Shown: positions 8,545 to 16,168 of the stretch, piece after piece
Layout: every line of letters begins with the position of its first letter
Numbering within the stretch: the stretch's first letter is position 1
Source: JBCBDX01 sp039815825
GTDB taxonomy: Bacteria; Pseudomonadota; Alphaproteobacteria; Rhizobiales; Rhizobiaceae
Reading direction: 5' to 3'
DNA: 45,665 nucleotides
Assembly (NCBI GenBank): GCA_039815825.1
Contig: JBCBYO010000025.1
Location: forward strand, 1 to 45,665
The notes under the pieces: generated by a model
Databases searched by the model: none
Told to the model about the DNA's origin: nothing
Seen by the model: the letters and a program-made list of their open reading frames with translations, nothing else
Program-made: the position numbers and the translations under genes

Positions 8545-9120
8545 ATGGCACAGCAAGAACAACGTGGTGGTGGCCGTGGCCGCAACCGCGAACAGCGTGA
8601 AGAAGTTGAAAGCGAGTTTGTAGATAAGCTCGTCCACATCAACCGCGTGGCCAAAGTGGTCAAGGGCGGCCGTCGTTTCGGTTTCGCCGCACTCGTGGTT
8701 GTTGGTGACCAAAAAGGCCGCGTTGGCTTTGGACATGGCAAGGCTCGCGAAGTGCCTGAAGCTATCCGCAAGGCCAATGAAGCTGCCAAGCGCGATATGA
8801 TTTTCGTACCGCTACGCTCCGGTCGTACTTTGCACCATGATGTCGAAGGTCGTCACGGCGCGGGTAAAGTGCTGTTGCGTGCAGCGCCTGCTGGTACCGG
8901 GATCATCGCAGGTGGTCCAATGCGTGCGGTTTTCGAAACAGTCGGCATGCAAGACGTGGTTGCCAAATCGCTTGGTTCTTCCAACCCATACAACATGGTG
9001 CGCGCGACATTTGATGCGTTGAAGCGTCAGATGCACCCCAAAGATATCGCTGCGCAGCGTGGCCTGAAATATTCAACGCTGCAGGATCGCCGTCGCGACC
9101 TGATCGGCGCGGAAGACTGA
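8545..9120 (+). CDS. rpsE: 30S ribosomal protein S5
   Basis: A 191-residue S5. The Gly/Arg-rich N-terminal tail (GGGRGRNREQREE) is slightly longer than in E. coli, as is common in alphaproteobacteria. The double-stranded RNA-binding fold carries VKGGRRFGFAALVVVGDQKG and the region linked with spectinomycin resistance. S5 lies at the mRNA entry site and affects decoding accuracy. Confidence 0.98.
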   Translation: MAQQEQRGGGRGRNREQREEVESEFVDKLVHINRVAKVVKGGRRFGFAALVVVGDQKGRVGFGHGKAREVPEAIRKANEAAKRDMIFVPLRSGRTLHHDVEGRHGAGKVLLRAAPAGTGIIAGGPMRAVFETVGMQDVVAKSLGSSNPYNMVRATFDALKRQMHPKDIAAQRGLKYSTLQDRRRDLIGAED

Positions 9121-9143
9121 TCCGGTAAAGGAGCAAGAAACCG

Positions 9144-9347
9144 ATGGCTAAAGAAACCAAAGGCGCGACCATTACCGTAGAGCAGGTTGGTAGCCCAATT
9201 CGTCGCCCGAAAGACCAGCAGCAGACGCTTGTTGGCTTGGGCCTGAACAAGATGCACCGTCGTCGTACGCTAGAAGACACACCAGCGGTTCGCGGCATGA
9301 TCCGTAAAGTCAGCCACCTCGTTCGTATTGTCGACGAGACCGCCTGA
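9144..9347 (+). CDS. rpmD: 50S ribosomal protein L30
   Basis: A 67-residue L30 with the signature GSPIRRPKDQQQTLVGLGL and the end RGMIRKVSHLVRI. It is a small peripheral protein of the large subunit. It sits between rpsE and rplO as in the standard spc operon. Confidence 0.98.
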   Translation: MAKETKGATITVEQVGSPIRRPKDQQQTLVGLGLNKMHRRRTLEDTPAVRGMIRKVSHLVRIVDETA

Positions 9348-9370
9348 TTGACGTGAGAGGCACGAGATAA

Positions 9371-9856
9371 ATGAAACTCAACGAAATCAAAGACAATGAA
9401 GGCGCACGCCACAGCCGCATTCGCGTTGGTCGTGGTATCGGCTCCGGCAAGGGTAAAACCGGTGGTCGCGGCGTGAAAGGTCAAAAGTCGCGTTCAGGTG
9501 TATCCATTAATGGATATGAAGGCGGCCAAATGCCGATCTATCGCCGTCTGCCTAAGCGCGGCTTTAAGAACATTTTTGGCAGCGATTACAACATCGTATC
9601 TATTGCTCGCCTTGAGCAGGCAGTGGAAGCTGGCAAGTTGGATGCAAAAAAAGCAATCACTGTCGAGGCGCTGATCGATGCTGGCGTGGTTCGCCGGGCA
9701 AAGGACGGTGTTCGCGTATTGGCTGATGGTGACGCCAAAACGAAATTCAACCTGGAAGTTGCTGGTGCTTCGCGCGCTGCGGTTGAAAAAATTGAAAAAG
9801 CAGGCGGTACGGTTACGCTTCTTGGCGGCACTCCGTCTGAAAAATCTGACGCCTAA
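9371..9856 (+). CDS. rplO: 50S ribosomal protein L15
   Basis: A 161-residue L15. The Gly-rich N-terminus (RVGRGIGSGKGKTGGRGVKGQ) enters rRNA, and the globular part holds RLPKRGFKNIF and the C-terminal signature around ADGDAKTKFNLEVAGASRAA. It is the last ribosomal gene before the intrinsic terminator that separates it from secY. Confidence 0.98.
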   Translation: MKLNEIKDNEGARHSRIRVGRGIGSGKGKTGGRGVKGQKSRSGVSINGYEGGQMPIYRRLPKRGFKNIFGSDYNIVSIARLEQAVEAGKLDAKKAITVEALIDAGVVRRAKDGVRVLADGDAKTKFNLEVAGASRAAVEKIEKAGGTVTLLGGTPSEKSDA

Positions 9857-9874
9857 GTCTTTCTGATAAGGGTG

Positions 9875-9904
9875 AAAAGCCGGGTCGTCGATCCGGCTTT
9901 TTTT
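9875..9904 (+). terminator. Intrinsic terminator between rplO and secY
   Basis: AAAAGCCGGGTC (9875-9886) pairs with GATCCGGCTTTT (9890-9901) around a GTC loop, followed by more T. It is a strong hairpin with a T-run of seven. secY and adk downstream therefore depend on read-through or on a promoter in 9905-10001, where I see no convincing one. Confidence 0.85.
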
Positions 9905-10001
9905 GTGACTTGCACCGGCCGCTTCGAGCGCTTATCTCCTCGGGCTTGAGGGTGCCATTTTTTTCGCGCATACCTGCCGCGTATAACAGACGGAATTTTT
10001 C

Positions 10002-11348
10002 ATGGCTTCAGCTGCCGAACAACTTGCTTCCAATTTAAACTTCAGCGCGTTCGCAAAAGCGACAGAGTTGCGTCAGCGGATCTGGTTCACGCTTGGTATG
10101 CTGCTGATTTATCGGTTGGGCACTTATATCCCGCTACCAGGTTTGAACGCGGAAGCCTATGCGGCAGCTTTTGCTAACCAAGCGAACGGCATCCTGGGCC
10201 AGATTAACATGTTTGCCGGCGGCGCGATCGAGCGGATGGCGATTTTCGCGCTCGGTATTATGCCGTACATCTCGGCTTCGATTGCTATTCAGCTGATGAC
10301 GTCCGTCATTCCGACCCTTGAACAGCTGAAGAAAGAGGGTGAGCAGGGCCGTAAGGTCATCAACCAATATACCCGCTACTTGACTGTGATTCTGGCGACA
10401 CTGCAGGCTTATGGTATTGCAGTGGGCCTAGAAGGTGGTGTCGATATTGTTACTGACCCGGGCTGGTTCTTCCGTATTTCAACCGTCATCACGCTGGTTG
10501 GTGGCACCATGTTCTTGATGTGGCTGGGCGAACAGATCACCGCGCGTGGTATTGGTAACGGTATTTCTCTGATCATCTTCGCCGGTATTGTCGCCGGTTT
10601 GCCAGGTGCCATTGCCGCCACTTTGGAGTTGAGCCGTACCGGTGCTCTGTCTGCGGGTTTCGTTGTTGCCATCATCGTGATTGCGATTGCTGTGATTGCG
10701 TTCATCGTCTTTATGGAACGCGCGCAACGGCGTCTTTTGATCCAATATCCGAAACGGCAAGTCGGCAATCGGATGTTCCAAGGTGATACGTCCCACTTGC
10801 CGTTGAAGCTGAACACAGCAGGCGTTATTCCGCCCATCTTCGCTTCATCGCTGCTATTGCTACCAGCCACCGTCGCCGGTTTTTCCAGCACTGAGAACAT
10901 GCCGGAGTGGGCGGGCGCCATTTTGGCAGCGCTTGGTCACGGACAGCCAATGTACATGCTTTTGTATGCGGCGCTTATTGGCTTCTTTGCTTTTTTCTAC
11001 ACAGCCATTGTCTTCAACCCGCAAGACACCGCAGATCAGCTCAAACAGCATTCCGGCTTTATTCCGGGCATTCGTCCTGGTCAGCGGACGGCAGAGCATA
11101 TCGACTATGTGCTAACCCGCATCACAGTGGTTGGCGCGCTTTATCTGATTTTGGTCTGCTTGTTACCCGAATTCCTAATAGCGCAAACTGGCGTGCCATT
11201 TTATCTCGGCGGCACAAGCCTGTTGATTGTTGTCAGCGTGACGCTGGATACAGTCGGTCAGGTCCAGGGACATCTGTTTGCTCATCAATATGAAGGGCTT
11301 ATCAAAAAGTCCAAGTTGCGCGGCGGCAAGAAGGGTCGTCGCAGATAA
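10002..11348 (+). CDS. secY: Preprotein translocase channel subunit SecY
   Basis: A 448-residue polytopic inner-membrane protein with about ten hydrophobic segments. It opens with an alphaproteobacterial SecY start (ASAAEQLASNLNFSAFAKA) and has the plug-region pattern GGAIERMAIFALGIMPYISASI, the cytosolic loop with ERAQRRLLIQYPKRQ, and a basic tail KKSKLRGGKKGRRR. It forms the protein-conducting channel with SecE and SecG and works with SecA or the ribosome. A strong terminator precedes it; adk follows 39 bases later. Confidence 0.98.
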   Translation: MASAAEQLASNLNFSAFAKATELRQRIWFTLGMLLIYRLGTYIPLPGLNAEAYAAAFANQANGILGQINMFAGGAIERMAIFALGIMPYISASIAIQLMTSVIPTLEQLKKEGEQGRKVINQYTRYLTVILATLQAYGIAVGLEGGVDIVTDPGWFFRISTVITLVGGTMFLMWLGEQITARGIGNGISLIIFAGIVAGLPGAIAATLELSRTGALSAGFVVAIIVIAIAVIAFIVFMERAQRRLLIQYPKRQVGNRMFQGDTSHLPLKLNTAGVIPPIFASSLLLLPATVAGFSSTENMPEWAGAILAALGHGQPMYMLLYAALIGFFAFFYTAIVFNPQDTADQLKQHSGFIPGIRPGQRTAEHIDYVLTRITVVGALYLILVCLLPEFLIAQTGVPFYLGGTSLLIVVSVTLDTVGQVQGHLFAHQYEGLIKKSKLRGGKKGRRR

Positions 11349-11387
11349 TGAGCGTGCTATTCGGCCGTTTCGGGGAGGACAAGCAAT

Positions 11388-11972
11388 ATGAAAATGATTC
11401 TTTTGGGCCCACCTGGCGCAGGAAAGGGCACCCAAGCGCAGCGATTGGTTGAAGCTTACGGTATCCCGCAACTTTCAACAGGTGACATGCTACGTGCTGC
11501 TGTCGCAGCGGGAACCGAAATTGGCAAACGTGCAAAGGCGGTTATGGATGCCGGTGAGCTGGTTTCTGATGAAATCGTCAACGGTATTGTTTCAGAGCGG
11601 CTGGATCAGGGCGATTGTGCCAACGGTTTTATCCTTGACGGCTATCCGCGCACGCTTCAACAGGCCGATTCTGTTCAGGGTATGCTAGCTGAAAAGGGCA
11701 AACAGCTGGATGTCGTCATTGAGTTGACGGTCGATGATAAGGCGCTGGTGGGCCGTATCGTCAAACGTGCTGAAGAAGCTGTCGCCCGGGGGGAGACGCC
11801 GCGCAAAGATGACAAAGCGGAGGTGTTCGACGAACGCTTGCGCGAATATTACAAAAAAACAGCTCCGTTGATTGGCTATTATTATGCCAAGGGCGTTTTG
11901 AAATCAGTTGATGGAATGGCATCGATTGATGGCGTGACCGAGCAAATCCGCGAGATATTGGAAGACATGTGA
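11388..11972 (+). CDS. adk: Adenylate kinase, short form
   Basis: A 194-residue adenylate kinase (ATP + AMP to 2 ADP). The P-loop is GPPGAGKGTQ (residues 6-15); the NMP-binding part has STGDMLRAAV, and the middle carries GFILDGYPRTLQQA. It is about 20 residues shorter than the E. coli enzyme because the LID segment is short (ARGETPRKDDKAEVF) and has no zinc cysteines. GGAGG lies before the ATG. The position after secY is standard. Confidence 0.97.
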   Translation: MKMILLGPPGAGKGTQAQRLVEAYGIPQLSTGDMLRAAVAAGTEIGKRAKAVMDAGELVSDEIVNGIVSERLDQGDCANGFILDGYPRTLQQADSVQGMLAEKGKQLDVVIELTVDDKALVGRIVKRAEEAVARGETPRKDDKAEVFDERLREYYKKTAPLIGYYYAKGVLKSVDGMASIDGVTEQIREILEDM

Positions 11973-11999
11973 TTGTGTGTCTTTCACTAAATATTTGGC

Positions 12000-12028
12000 G
12001 TTGACATGAACATGACGCGGGCCTATAT
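12000..12028 (+). promoter_or_regulatory. Promoter of the rpsM-rpsK-rpoA-rplQ operon
   Basis: The -35 GTTGAC (12000-12005) and -10 CTATAT (12023-12028) are 17 bases apart, one base from the CTTGAC-N17-CTATAT consensus known for rhizobial sigma-70 promoters. The -10 lies in the loop of a perfect dyad, GCGGGC (12017-12022) and GCCCGC (12029-12034). Transcription should start near 12035 and give a leader of about 130 bases before rpsM. Confidence 0.75.
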
Positions 12029-12053
12029 GCCCGCTACTCCTGACTGTTTTGGT

Positions 12054-12077
12054 AGGTAGCCTTTCGGCTGCCTTTTT
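12054..12077 (+). terminator. Terminator hairpin after adk, inside the rpsM leader
   Basis: GGTAGCC (12055-12061) pairs with GGCTGCC (12066-12072), with one G-T wobble, around a TTTC loop, followed by five T. It ends transcripts from adk. It also lies about 20 bases downstream of the expected start of the rpsM promoter, so it could act as an attenuator for the alpha operon. That second role is inference. Confidence 0.7.
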
Positions 12078-12164
12078 GTTTGGAGAGCTCGCAAGGGCCG
12101 GCCTCCACCGGACGCGGGTTAGGTTTTACCGCTGGACAGGGTTCAGCCGACATGGAGTTGAGAA

Positions 12165-12533
12165 ATGGCTCGTATTGCCGGGGTTAACATCCCTACGCAA
12201 AAGCGCGTAGTTATCGCGCTTCAATATATTCACGGCATTGGCAAGAAGTTTGCCCAGGAGATTGTTGAGAAAAACAATATCCCGGCCGAGCGTCGCGTTC
12301 ATGAACTGACAGACGCAGAAGTTTTGTCGATCCGTGAAACGATCGACCGTGACTATCAGGTAGAAGGTGACCTGCGTCGTGAAACATCCATGAACATCAA
12401 ACGTTTGATGGATCTTGGCTGCTACCGTGGTCTTCGCCACCGCCGCAATCTACCAGTTCGTGGTCAACGTACGCATACCAACGCGCGTACGCGCAAAGGT
12501 CCTGCCAAAGCGATTGCTGGCAAGAAGAAATAA
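12165..12533 (+). CDS. rpsM: 30S ribosomal protein S13
   Basis: A 122-residue S13, starting MARIAGVNIPTQKRV and ending in the basic tail with RGQRTHTNARTRKGPAK that contacts P-site tRNA. It has the helix-hairpin-helix segment YIHGIGKKFAQEI. It begins the alpha operon. The 88-base gap to rpsK holds a GC-rich stretch with hairpin potential but no clear terminator. Confidence 0.98.
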   Translation: MARIAGVNIPTQKRVVIALQYIHGIGKKFAQEIVEKNNIPAERRVHELTDAEVLSIRETIDRDYQVEGDLRRETSMNIKRLMDLGCYRGLRHRRNLPVRGQRTHTNARTRKGPAKAIAGKKK

Positions 12534-12621
12534 TTTTGCGGGCAGGGCTGTTTGGGCCCTTTTGCCGCATAGGTGTAGCCGCTGGAACTACGGCGGCGCT
12601 TGATATCGAGAAGGAATAAAA

Positions 12622-13011
12622 ATGGCTAAAGCTGAAACACGTGTTCGCCGCCGCGAGCGCAAGAATATCACCTCTGGGATTGCCCATGTGAATTCAACAT
12701 TCAACAATACGATGATCACGATTACCGATGCCCAAGGCAACGCGATCGCTTGGTCATCGGCAGGCATGCAAGGCTTTAAGGGCTCTCGCAAGTCGACACC
12801 ATTTGCTGCGCAGGTTGCTGCCGAAGATTGTGCCCGCAAGGCGCAAGAACATGGCATGCAGTCGTTGGAAGTTGAAGTCTGTGGTCCAGGTTCCGGCCGA
12901 GAGTCCGCGCTTCGCGCTCTCCAAGCTGCTGGCTTTACCATTACATCTATTCGCGACGTTACACCCATCCCTCATAATGGTTGTCGTCCGCGTAAACGCC
13001 GCCGGGTCTAA
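12622..13011 (+). CDS. rpsK: 30S ribosomal protein S11
   Basis: A 129-residue S11, with GIAHVNSTFNNTMITITDAQGN and the C-terminal VTPIPHNGCRPRKRRRV. It lines the E site on the platform of the small subunit with S7. It is followed by a 104-base gap before rpoA that contains a perfect hairpin. Confidence 0.98.
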   Translation: MAKAETRVRRRERKNITSGIAHVNSTFNNTMITITDAQGNAIAWSSAGMQGFKGSRKSTPFAAQVAAEDCARKAQEHGMQSLEVEVCGPGSGRESALRALQAAGFTITSIRDVTPIPHNGCRPRKRRRV

Positions 13012-13070
13012 ACCTGACGACATCACTGGGTCTGCTGTCGCCTTTAATGTGACGGTGGGCACAAGCTCTA

Positions 13071-13093
13071 TTGCCACGATTGGATAGTGGCAA
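13071..13093 (+). promoter_or_regulatory. Stem-loop just upstream of rpoA
   Basis: TTGCCAC (13071-13077) and GTGGCAA (13087-13093) form a perfect seven-base-pair stem with a nine-base loop, ending 22 bases before the rpoA GTG. It has no T-run, so it is not a terminator. It might affect rpoA translation or mRNA processing; this is inference from position only. Confidence 0.45.
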
Positions 13094-13115
13094 AGAAACT
13101 TGAAGGACAAATAGC

Positions 13116-14123
13116 GTGATTCAAAAGAACTGGCAGGAACTGATCAAACCAAACAAGGTAGAGTTCAAGGGCTCTGGCTCGCGGGTGTCACTAACAGTGG
13201 AACCGCTTGAGCGTGGTTTTGGTTTGACCCTTGGCAACGCCCTTCGTCGGGTACTGCTTTCATCATTGCGTGGTGCCGCTGTTACGGCGGTGCAGATTGA
13301 CGGGGTTTTGCACGAGTTTTCTTCAATCCCTGGTGTACGTGAAGATGTCACTGACATCGTCTTGAACGTCAAGGAAATCGCGATCCGCATGGATGGCGAC
13401 GGTCCCAAGCGCATGGTTGTGCGCAAGCAGGGACCTGGCGTTGTCACTGCCGGTGACATTCAAACAGTTGGCGATGTTGAGATTTTGAATCCTGACCACG
13501 CCCTTTGTACTCTCGATGAGGGCGCTGAAATTCGCATGGAATTCACAATCGATGCGGGTAAGGGCTATGTCGCTGCTGAGCGCAACCGTGCCGAAGATGC
13601 CCCGATTGGCTTGATCCCGGTTGATAGCCTCTACTCACCGGTTCGCAAGGTTTCCTACAAGGTTGAAAACACCCGCGAAGGTCAGGTCTTGGATTATGAC
13701 AAGCTGACTATGACGATCGATACCAATGGTGCGATCAGCGGAGAAGATGCAGTCGCCTTCTCTGCGCGTATTCTGCAGGACCAGCTTGGTGTGTTCGTCA
13801 ACTTCGATGAGCCAGAGCGTGAAGTTCAAGAAGAACAGGTTCAGGAACTCGCGTTCAACCCTGCGCTTCTAAAGAAGGTGGACGAGTTGGAGCTGTCCGT
13901 TCGTTCCGCCAACTGCCTGAAGAACGACAATATTGTCTATATTGGAGACTTGATCCAGAAAACCGAGGGCGAAATGCTGCGTACGCCTAACTTCGGTCGC
14001 AAGTCGCTCAATGAGATTAAGGAAGTGCTGGCGTCTATGGGCCTCCATTTGGGTATGGAAGTACCAACTTGGCCGCCAGAAAATATTGAAGAACTCGCAA
14101 AACGTTATGAGGATCATTACTGA
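13116..14123 (+). CDS. rpoA: DNA-directed RNA polymerase alpha subunit
   Basis: A 335-residue alpha subunit starting with GTG at 13116 (MIQKNWQELIKPNK). The N-terminal dimerisation domain has GNALRRVLLSSLRGAAVTAV; the C-terminal domain, from about residue 250, carries ELSVRSANCLKNDNI and GRKSLNEIKEVL, the part that binds UP elements and activators. The GTG start with GAAGGA upstream may keep expression in line with ribosomal proteins. Confidence 0.98.
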   Translation: MIQKNWQELIKPNKVEFKGSGSRVSLTVEPLERGFGLTLGNALRRVLLSSLRGAAVTAVQIDGVLHEFSSIPGVREDVTDIVLNVKEIAIRMDGDGPKRMVVRKQGPGVVTAGDIQTVGDVEILNPDHALCTLDEGAEIRMEFTIDAGKGYVAAERNRAEDAPIGLIPVDSLYSPVRKVSYKVENTREGQVLDYDKLTMTIDTNGAISGEDAVAFSARILQDQLGVFVNFDEPEREVQEEQVQELAFNPALLKKVDELELSVRSANCLKNDNIVYIGDLIQKTEGEMLRTPNFGRKSLNEIKEVLASMGLHLGMEVPTWPPENIEELAKRYEDHY

Positions 14124-14162
14124 GCGCTTGTGCGCCAGTAAGGTTAGACAAGGAGAAGGCTC

Positions 14163-14603
14163 ATGCGCCACCGTAAATCAGGCCGCAAGCTAAACCGTAC
14201 AAGTTCACATCGCAAAGCCATGTTCGCTAACATGGCGGTGTCGCTGATTGAGCACGAGCAGATTGTGACGACACTGCCCAAAGCCAAAGAGCTGCGGCCG
14301 ATCGTTGAAAAGCTGGTTACGCTGGGCAAGCGCGGTGACTTGCATGCCCGCCGCCAAGCGATCAGTCAAATCCAGGACCAAAACCAGGTCCGTAAGCTGT
14401 TTGATACGATCGCCAAGCGCTATGCGGATCGCAATGGCGGCTATACGCGCATCATGAAAGCGGGTTTCCGCTACGGTGACAGCGCGCCAATGGCGGTCAT
14501 CGAGTTTGTTGACCGTGATATTGACGCCAAAGGTGCTGCGGATTTAGCGCGGGTTGAAGCCGAAGAGGCGGCGGAAGAGGAAGCGGCTGCAGCAGCCGCA
14601 TAA
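14163..14603 (+). CDS. rplQ: 50S ribosomal protein L17
   Basis: A 146-residue L17. The core (MRHRKSGRKLNRTSSHRKAMF, then ELRPIVEKLVTLGKRGD and GGYTRIMKAGFRYGDSAPMA) is standard, and the last 20 residues are an Ala/Glu tail typical of alphaproteobacteria. It is the last gene of the alpha operon, with a strong terminator 33 bases after its stop. Confidence 0.98.
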   Translation: MRHRKSGRKLNRTSSHRKAMFANMAVSLIEHEQIVTTLPKAKELRPIVEKLVTLGKRGDLHARRQAISQIQDQNQVRKLFDTIAKRYADRNGGYTRIMKAGFRYGDSAPMAVIEFVDRDIDAKGAADLARVEAEEAAEEEAAAAAA

Positions 14604-14635
14604 TATTTGTAAAATCGTGCTGCATACAAATTCTA

Positions 14636-14658
14636 GGGGCCACAATGGCCCCTTTTTT
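14636..14658 (+). terminator. Intrinsic terminator of the rpsM-rplQ operon
   Basis: GGGGCC (14636-14641) and GGCCCC (14647-14652) enclose ACAAT and are followed by six T. It is a textbook intrinsic terminator. It also shows that the long frame opening at 14645 starts inside the terminator, so the real degP start must be the later ATG. Confidence 0.9.
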
Positions 14659-14698
14659 GTACCCTAAAGTAGTCGCAATATGGCCATGGAGGTCCCTT

Positions 14699-16165
14699 AT
14701 GATTCCTCGGCATACGCTTTTGCTGGCTTTAGCCGTGTTGGTATTTGTCCCGATGTACGCGCTAGCGGTACATGCGCAAGAAACACCGTTTGGGCAGCTG
14801 TTGGACAGTTTGCGTGGGACGCGTGAAGCGCCCGATGTGGTGGAGCGCCGCGTTCCGGCAAATCGCACGCAAATTCAATTCTCGTACGCACCTTTAGTGC
14901 AGCAAACAGCACCATCGGTTGTTAACATCTATACGGCGCGATCGGTTCAACGGCGCTCACCTTTTGCTGGCGACCCGTTCTTTGAAGAGTTCTTCGGTGA
15001 TCGCTTTCGCGGCCCATCACGGGTGCAGTCTTCGCTTGGATCGGGCGTTATTGTCGATGAACGCGGTTTGGTGGTTACCAATGACCACGTGATCAGTGGG
15101 GCTGATGAAGTGCGGGTCGTTCTATCGGACGGTCGGGAGTATCAAAGCGATATAGTTCTGCGGGATGAACGGACAGACCTGGCGGTTTTACAGCTTCGCA
15201 CAGATGACAGCTTTGTACCGCTCGCATTTGCGAATTCAGATGATGTGCTGACCGGTGATTTGGTTTTGGCGATTGGCAATCCGTTTGGCGTTGGGCAAAC
15301 GATCACGTCTGGTATTGTCTCCGCGACAGCGCGTACTCGAATTGGTGTCTCTGATTTCGGCTTTTTCATTCAGACCGATGCCGCGATCAATCCAGGAAAC
15401 TCTGGCGGCGCCTTGGTCGATATGGCTGGCCGACTAGTGGGAATAAACACGGCGATTTTTTCGCGGTCGGGCGGATCTAACGGTATTGGATTTGCCATTC
15501 CTGCGAACATGGTACGCGCCGTTGTGAATCAAGCGCTCGGCGGTGCCGATGCGTTTGAGCGCCCATTTATTGGCGCTTCGTTTCAGCCCGTTGATGCCGC
15601 CATTGCTGAAAGTTTGGGTCTGGCACGACCTTATGGCGCTCTAATTGTTGATGTGTTGCCCGATAGCGCGGCGCAAGATGCAGGATTGCGACGCGGCGAC
15701 GTTGTCTTGCAAGTTGATGGGGAAGCCATCGAACATCCCGATGCGCTGGGCTACCGCTTGGCGACGATCGGGCCTGGCGGCGAAGTTGAAATGCTTATCT
15801 TGTCGGGAAGCCGTCAACGTTTGGTCCGCGTCCGGCTTGATAGCCAACCCGAGCCTTCGCCAGATGAGACTTTGATGATAAACGGTCCCAACCCTTTTGA
15901 CGGGGCAATAGTCACCACGGTCACGGCGGCGCTCGCCCAGCGTTATGGTTTGGTAGCTCAATCAGGGGCCTTGGTTTTGGAAGTCGAGCGCGGCGCCATC
16001 GCCAATCGGTATGGGATCAGGCCCGGTGATGTGGTTTTGGGCCTTAATGGTGAAGTTATCCAAACCGCTGATGACTTGCAGCGCTTAACAAATGTCGGGA
16101 CGCGGTCATGGCGATATGAAATTGACCGACAAGGGCGACGTCTTCGTCAGTTTATTCGGTTTTGA
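14699..16165 (+). CDS. degP: Periplasmic serine protease/chaperone of the DegP (HtrA) family
   Basis: A 488-residue secreted S1C protease. The ATG at 14699 follows GGAGG (14688-14692) by six bases and starts a signal peptide with a hydrophobic core (residues 6-22) and a probable cut after VHA-Q. The catalytic triad is visible: His130 in TNDHV, Asp160 in ERTDLA, Ser235 in NPGNSGGAL. Two PDZ domains follow (about 275-365 and 390-485). It would degrade or refold damaged envelope proteins. DegP and DegQ cannot be told apart here. It lies upstream of rarA, whose start is three bases after its stop. Confidence 0.93.
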   Translation: MIPRHTLLLALAVLVFVPMYALAVHAQETPFGQLLDSLRGTREAPDVVERRVPANRTQIQFSYAPLVQQTAPSVVNIYTARSVQRRSPFAGDPFFEEFFGDRFRGPSRVQSSLGSGVIVDERGLVVTNDHVISGADEVRVVLSDGREYQSDIVLRDERTDLAVLQLRTDDSFVPLAFANSDDVLTGDLVLAIGNPFGVGQTITSGIVSATARTRIGVSDFGFFIQTDAAINPGNSGGALVDMAGRLVGINTAIFSRSGGSNGIGFAIPANMVRAVVNQALGGADAFERPFIGASFQPVDAAIAESLGLARPYGALIVDVLPDSAAQDAGLRRGDVVLQVDGEAIEHPDALGYRLATIGPGGEVEMLILSGSRQRLVRVRLDSQPEPSPDETLMINGPNPFDGAIVTTVTAALAQRYGLVAQSGALVLEVERGAIANRYGIRPGDVVLGLNGEVIQTADDLQRLTNVGTRSWRYEIDRQGRRLRQFIRF

Positions 16166-16168
16166 TCA

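Noticed and set aside
9905..10001. Promoter for secY
   Set aside because: Pairs such as TTGCAC (9910) and TTATCT (9932) have poor matches and spacing; I could not support one.
14645..14698. N-terminal extension of degP from the ATG at 14645
   Set aside because: That ATG lies inside the terminator hairpin of rplQ; the ATG at 14699 has a good ribosome binding site and begins the signal peptide.
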